Source: Gymnopus androsaceus JB14 (taxonomy: Eukaryota > Basidiomycota > Agaricomycetes > Agaricales > Omphalotaceae). From it: a stretch of 64,000 bases of DNA. Shown one piece after another: positions 58,404 to 64,000 of this stretch (position 1 is the first letter of the stretch; the number at the start of each line of letters is the position of its first letter). The DNA lies in the NCBI GenBank assembly GCA_009733575.1, contig ML769405.1, positions 124,001 to 188,000 on the forward strand, read 5' to 3'. The notes under the pieces were generated by a model that saw only the letters and a program-made list of their open reading frames with translations, had not been told where the DNA came from and made no database searches. Both the position numbers and the translations under genes were made by a program.

Positions 58404-60614
58404 ATCTAACTTGAGGAGAGGAGGGGCCTTTCCAGATACGCAAGACACTTTTTATGTAGTCGGTTACATAGGCCAGGAAGTACAATTTGACAGATTGCTT
58501 TGCGTGACCACCAACTCCACCCATCCTTGCGAGCGACCTCCGTGTCCATTCGCTTGGTTCATCAATTTCTTTATGGGTCTACTTGCATTGGAAAATAAGC
58601 CAAGAATAATCGTCGAATGGCTTCTCCGTTCTCCGATTAAAAATTTTTCAAACCCCAAGGTGCCATTAGACGTTTTGTTAACTTGAGAAGTAAGCACTTT
58701 CTAAAGAATTTGGCCTGTGTTTTTTTTTGACGGTTTTTGCGCACAACGCCGAACTGAGACTCAGCGAAAATGTCCAGAAATCAACATTGAGCAAAATATG
58801 GATGGATTCCTGTTGCTCTGTTTCTTTCTCGCACATCACGGATGCAGTACGGATGTGTAAATAATACAGTCAGCATCTGACAACGTGAACTTGGAAAAAA
58901 AGAGCTTTGACGCGGAGGAACATCGAGGAACATCGGGTGCGTACCGTAAGTCATGAGAATCCGCAAATTCGGAACCACTGCCAACTTCATTATGATATGA
59001 TTAGCATCAGAAAACACATTGAAGAATGGAGTAGGAACGACATTACGAGCGAGGTAATTGAGGGACACACTAGCATCGGAAAAACATATTGCAAGAACGG
59101 AGTACCAATGGAGTATGCGCTGGAAATGACATTACGGGCGAGGTCCTAATTGAGAGAAACGGTATGTATATACTCGAGCCTGCAATGTTCGATGAAAAGT
59201 CGATCCGGCCCAAAGGAGCTAAGCCGGCTGGTTCTAGATTTGCTGCAATCGAGAAGTGGGGTATGAGCGGAAATTAACCGTTATATTAGAGCGTATTGGT
59301 TGTGTGTCTGAGTCAAAACGATTCTGAGACGTGGAGCTGATCAAAAACATTTTAAGATACGCAACTAATACGCTCTATTGTGAATCTAATGCTAAGTTAA
59401 CTCAATCAGGAAACACCGAACCCTGTCCAGCCCTGTCCGGAGTGGGCCGGAGTGAAGTAGCCAGATAGATATCTACAGATACTCCAGTAGCTCTCCAGAT
59501 TGCTGCGGACAGGTTCTGGAGTGCTCCGGGTGCATTCAAGTTATGTACAGTTCACTATACTTAGCGTATAGTATAGAGACATAGATACTTAGACATCTAC
59601 TTTACTACTCTGTACTGACATGTATGCCCTGAATAGCGAGAACAAATTCAGGTCCATTCACTTTGCATGAATGTCCTTCCTTCCTTCCAAGGACACGGCA
59701 TGGTCCAAGTGCTGAACACCGGTTCCAGAGCATCCGGTGTAGCAACCATCGTCTCTGGGGCTCCCGCTAGCCGAAAGGACGAGCTCACAGCTGACATAGT
59801 GTGCCGCTGCTGTAGATCCAGGCGGTTCACGGGAACCTTCTACTTACTAGAACTGCTATACTTACGAGTAATACTTTGAAATTCATAATTCATAAATAAT
59901 TTCTAAATCATTGCTGTCCCCGCATTTACCCAGCGGGACTAATGAATAAATTGGATTTAAGAAGATTGTTTACCAAAGGAGCGACGAAAACGACGCCATT
60001 CCGATGAAAGCTGACTCGTGTATAGGCGCATGTGTCATCTGAGCGCTATTGTCATCATGACACTCGTAGTCTTGCACCAGTCTCCCACTTCACCGAGAAC
60101 GCAAAGGTGATCATTTCCTCTTTTAATATACTTGCAGCTTTGCACCAATATGATTACCGCTACTGGCCAAGTGGACTAGTTCTTCTGATCCTTGTACAGC
60201 TGACGATCTCCTAAAACCCCCTTGAAACGCGCCTTAATGGTAAGTCAAGATATCATTGTCCCACTAACATTCTAATTCATTTCAATTCTATCCTAAGGTA
60301 GATCTTTGTACGGTAGCCTTCGCCGCGTTCGCGAACTATTCATCTTCCAAACGACGCGGTCCTCGCATGCTAAATGCGGAATTTCGATTCTGTATGGATT
60401 ATGTTGACGAACTGGATGGTTGCGGATGCCTTTTCCGATTGCTATCAGACTCACGAGGCGTTTCATTTCTTCGATGTCTGCTCCGCGCATGCGAATTGTA
60501 CTGAAATCTTCTGTCTTTTATCCCAGCTACCGCCGACCTAGCTCACAGGTCTTCAAGCAGAATCCCAGTCGACACGAAATTCGACCCCACTCTACTTTCA
60601 TATCTCCATCTACC
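58404..60614. other. 2.2-kb intergenic region, no gene called
   Basis: It holds an imperfect direct duplication (about 59009-59070 and 59078-59150, sharing GACATTACGRGCGAGG) and a low-complexity GTCC/CCGG-rich patch (about 59420-59540). A minus-strand 60-codon frame at 59648-59830 has no recognised relationship. An upstream in-frame ATG at 60420 could extend the SAMHD1-like gene by 65 codons. Confidence 0.4.
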
Positions 60615-62280
60615 ATGACTGAAATTGCAGCATATGGTCCTGAAGGCGAAACTCGCGTTTTCAACGACAATGTTTTTGACTACATTGAGCTATCGCCACT
60701 AATGTGCGCAATCGTTGACACGTTAGTGCTCGCCTCCCTCCCGTTGCCGTCGTCTGATTCGGCTCTTCATTTTCTAGCCCCCAATTTCAACGTCTTCGCT
60801 ACATCAAGCAGATGGGTATGGCATACTTCGTCTGGCCAGGAGCGAGCCACAACCGCTTCGAACATTGCCTCGGAACAGCACATCTCTCAGGGGCTCATGG
60901 TCGAGCATCTCCAGAAGCATCAGCCAGAGCTTGGAATCACGGCTCGTGACATTGCCTGCGTCAAGATTGCGGGGTAAGTTTCCTTGTCCAGTGCTAGCGA
61001 AGGCTTAGCACTCACCATCGATTAGACTATGTCACGATCTTGGACATGGTCCGTTCAGTCATATCTGGGACAACCAATTCATGCCTCTCGCTCAGTAGGT
61101 CATCTATCGATGCTCTTTGTATTCAAAACGCTCACCGACAATAGACCCCGCGGAGGATGGACTCACGAACATCAATCTGAAATCATGCTAGATGTCCTCG
61201 TAGCAGAGAACAACGTACCTCTACCTCCTGCAGATGTTGCATTCGTTAAAGATCTCATTGCAGGGGAAGTGAAACACACAAAAGTACACTCGCCCCCGGA
61301 AAAGTCATTCCTGTTTGAGATCGTCGCGAACAAACGCAACAGTCTTGATGTCGACAAATGGGACTATATCGCGCGCGACCTTCTTGCAACTGGTGACCGC
61401 GGTGACTGGAGTGCTCTACGTCTTATCCAATCTGCGCGAGTGATTGATGGAGAGATTTGCTACAACCTCCGTGATGTTCACACTGTTTTCAATCTCTACC
61501 AGACACGCTACAGGATGTACGGCATCTACAACCACAAAACTCGTGAGTATGAGAGTTGCTGATTCAGGCTACAATTGATCTGATCTCCCAGCAGGCAAGG
61601 CTCTTGAGTGCATGGTGGTCGATGCTTTACTAGCAGCCGACCCACATATGAACCTCTCTCGCCGCGTTGAAGACCCCAAGTCATACCTGCATCTTACCGA
61701 TGACATTCTCTTGGAAATAGAACGGTCAGATGACCCCCGTCTCAAGGAGGCCCAATCTATTCTGCGACGAATCCGAGTGCGGGAGTTGTATAGACTGACA
61801 GACACTGTGCATCTTCCGTACGGTGCCCGCCTCAAGATCAAGTCTATCTTCACTGCTGAGAATATTGTGAAAGAGGCTCAGAACTTTGTGGACGCTCATC
61901 CTCTGGCACAAGAGCTCCGCAATGAACACATATTCATGGATATTACTCCTCTGCACTGGGGAATGAAGGACAAGAATCCATTCGACACTATCAAGTTCTA
62001 TCGCGGCAAGGGTAACATCCAGGGTATGTATATTCCTCCTTCAGGATCCATTTCTGACAATAGCCTCAGAGTCTTTTCATCTTGGCCCATTGGACAAGAC
62101 TCTTATTTTTCCTCAGGTATTTGCTGAGGTCATGGTACGCGCATATACCAAGGACAAAAAGTAGGTTTACACTGTCATGACCCCAGTTTACTAAAAACAA
62201 ATGCCCATAGATACACTGAAGCCATACGAGCTGCTTTCAATGCCCTCGTAAACCGCTCACTCGCAGATCTTTTGCCTTAA
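60615..62280 (+). CDS. SAMHD1-type HD-domain dNTP triphosphohydrolase
   Basis: Exons 60615-60721, 60778-60973, 61026-61094, 61145-61542, 61595-62023, 62070-62160 and 62211-62280 give about 452 residues. The phases agree only if one G in the GGGG run at about 60890-60893 is extra. The HD metal site is clear: NRFEHCLG (His), then [12 protein letters not shown] (His-Asp and the following His). Further SAMHD1-like blocks are [27 protein letters not shown] and [21 protein letters not shown]. No SAM domain precedes it. SAMHD1 cleaves dNTPs to deoxynucleoside and triphosphate. ATG 60615 (MTEIAAYG) is preferred. ATGs at 60420 and 60474 would add a basic leader resembling a mitochondrial presequence. 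Confidence 0.88.
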
Positions 62281-63095
62281 AAGGACATTGACAGCAGTGT
62301 GTCCCCACTTATTCTTTTCAGTGCCAAAGAATTGCAAGAAAATTCAATATTTAGTAAAAATTTGCCTCCCGTTGTGAATACATGCTTCTTGCAGGGTGTA
62401 GCTGCTGTTTCAGGGCTGCACCCGTGCGCTCCTAATTCTTGCGTGACTCTTCCGGAGCAGCAACGAAAACGACGCCTCCGTAATTAGACGAGTCGAAATA
62501 TATTTCTTCCTGGATCTTTCCGCTCACAATGGTACCCGCAATTGAATGATCGAGATGTCATCCTGTTCCGCAGAATAGAGCAAGAAGTTCAATCTCTCTT
62601 AACACATACCCCTTGTCATGGCCCTAGGCCTAAAGCAGTCCCCTCTAGAGGATGTTGGAATAAATTCGAGAATCCTCGTAGATTTTACGAATTATACCGA
62701 TCCTCTAGAGGCGGGTCACCAAGCTAAGAAAGGCCCAGTCCTTTTCCCGCGTGTGTGATGTCTACCAGCCAAATTGCTGTGGGAAATACGAGAACTTAAA
62801 TTTAAGATTTCTGGCTACTGTATCGTAAATTTTGTATTCTGTAAAAAATATACTAGACTGATTGCCTCTGTCGGGGCATTACCCAAACCAACCCCAAATG
62901 CTTACTGTATAGGAGTATGCCTTTATGGAGGTATGCGTTAATAGAGATTCGACTGATTCCAGTTATATGGAGTGCACACAATTGGCGACGGAGCTACATC
63001 GTCCTATGAGAGTTTTTGGCTCACTTGGACAACCTAAAAGGCGTCGCCATCGCCACTTGAAGTTCATCAGTTCAATTCCTTAACCACGTCGAACC
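62281..63095. other. no gene seen; upstream region of the R2 gene
   Basis: About 815 bp. Contains CCTCTAGAGG-type palindromes near 62641-62650 and 62701-62710. No coding frame of note. Confidence 0.35.
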
Positions 63096-64000
63096 ATGGC
63101 CGATCGTTTTGCTGGTGACCTCCACTGTGAAGAACAGGAAGAGCCTTTACTCAAAGAATCTATTCGTCGATTTGTCCTGTTCCCTATCCAGTTCCCAGAG
63201 GTAGTCTCTGTTTTTTGTTGTGTTTTTTGTCACACTCACATGGCATACTGACTGAAGATATGGGATAGTGTACAAGAAAGGTGGTTTGATTTGGACGTTG
63301 TCATCTTCGTATTCGCTGAGCTCACACTTAAACAGCACAGGCTTCGTTCTGGACTGCTGAGGAGATAGATCTTGGCAAAGATATCGCAGACTTGGAATTC
63401 TCTGACGCCTAATGAACGTCACTTCCTCTCTCATATCCTAGCTTTCTTCGCCGCATCCGATGGAATTGTTAACGAAAATCTCGGTAATGTATCTTCCTTC
63501 GACCGAGTGATGATGATGGAACCTGACCATTCCTTGGATAAACAATCTAGTGGAGCGATTCAGTAGTGATGTCCAAGCTGCTGAAGCTCGTTGCTTCTAT
63601 GGTTTCCAGATCATGATGGAAAATATCCACTCCGAGACTTACTCTTTGCTTATTGACACCTACATCCAAGACAAAGCTGAGCGCGACAAACTCTTTGCTG
63701 CAATCGAGTGTATCCCCTGCATAAAACGGAAGGCCGATTGGGCGCGTGTATGGATTGGTGACAAGCATTCCACTTTTGCGGAACGGCTCGTTGCGTTTGC
63801 TGCGGTTGAGGGTATATTCTTCTCTGGCGCGTTTGCAAGTATCTTCTGGATGAAGAAGCGTGGCTTGATGCCTGGGTTGACATTCTCAAACGAGCTAATC
63901 AGTCGTGATGAAGGTTTACACACTGACTTTGCATGTGTTCTTTTCCGTCATCTTCGCCGACGACCTCATCCCGATGTCGTGAAAAAGATTATCATTGAGG
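63096..64000 (+). CDS. RNR2: ribonucleotide reductase small subunit (R2), 3' end beyond window
   Basis: ATG 63096 ([19 protein letters not shown]), then [15 protein letters not shown]. Di-iron ligands and the radical site are all present: FWTAEEIDL (Asp), a Glu/His pair in [12 protein letters not shown] with the radical Tyr, [12 protein letters not shown] (Glu) and [10 protein letters not shown] (Glu, His). This is a canonical class Ia R2. Introns fall after 63200, 63280 and about 63484. Two conserved stretches need one base removed: MYKKA at about 63268 and [13 protein letters not shown] at about 63392. The frame is open to the window edge. Confidence 0.92.

Noticed and set aside
55240..64000. 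Viral origin of the R1/R2 pair
   Set aside because: Both genes have several spliceosomal introns and eukaryote-like blocks throughout; nothing else viral is nearby.

Overview
The window is nuclear DNA of a filamentous basidiomycete, most likely an Agaricomycete. Genes are dense and split by many 50-60 bp GT-AG introns. Several F-box genes of a type expanded in mushrooms are present, as is a chromodomain Ty3/gypsy retrotransposon. The conserved genes (COX15, PSMA1, PEX12, HBS1, THO2, GTP cyclohydrolase I, ribonucleotide reductase) read as fungal orthologues. Introns were placed by hand from reading frame, GT-AG borders and remembered family motifs; no search was run.

Layout. 1-11.6 kb is accessory, repeat-rich DNA. 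It holds a complete but dead LTR retrotransposon (452-7062, 5-bp target duplication), three MITE-like elements, a minisatellite, a truncated copy of the neighbouring peroxidase gene and a three-unit tandem repeat. 11.6-29.8 kb carries a secreted haem peroxidase, proteasome alpha subunit PSMA1, an M28 aminopeptidase, two F-box loci, COX15, BOL3, an EFM6-like lysine methyltransferase, a Ser/Pro-rich unknown and a CBM48 protein of the CRP1/MDG1 kind. 30-55 kb carries HBS1, mitochondrial SSB, a UPF0303 protein, PEX12, a PHO81/NUC-2-like SPX-ankyrin protein, an ABC exporter, GTP cyclohydrolase I, THO2 and a Gfo/Idh/MocA oxidoreductase. 55.2-64 kb holds a divergent ribonucleotide reductase large subunit, a SAMHD1-type dNTP triphosphohydrolase and a canonical small subunit (cut by the window edge). 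The two enzyme classes that make and destroy dNTPs therefore lie side by side in under 9 kb.

Many gene pairs are divergent with 100-150 bp between start codons (COX15/BOL3, HBS1/mtSSB, UPF0303/PEX12, THO2/oxidoreductase).

Caveat. At least eight genes (an F-box gene, HBS1, UPF0303, PEX12, PHO81, the ABC exporter, SAMHD1, RNR2) contain one-base indels inside or beside conserved stretches. So many broken housekeeping genes in one window point to unpolished assembly rather than gene death. In contrast, the retrotransposon stops are all TGA and its LTR differences fall at CpG, a biological methylation/deamination signature.
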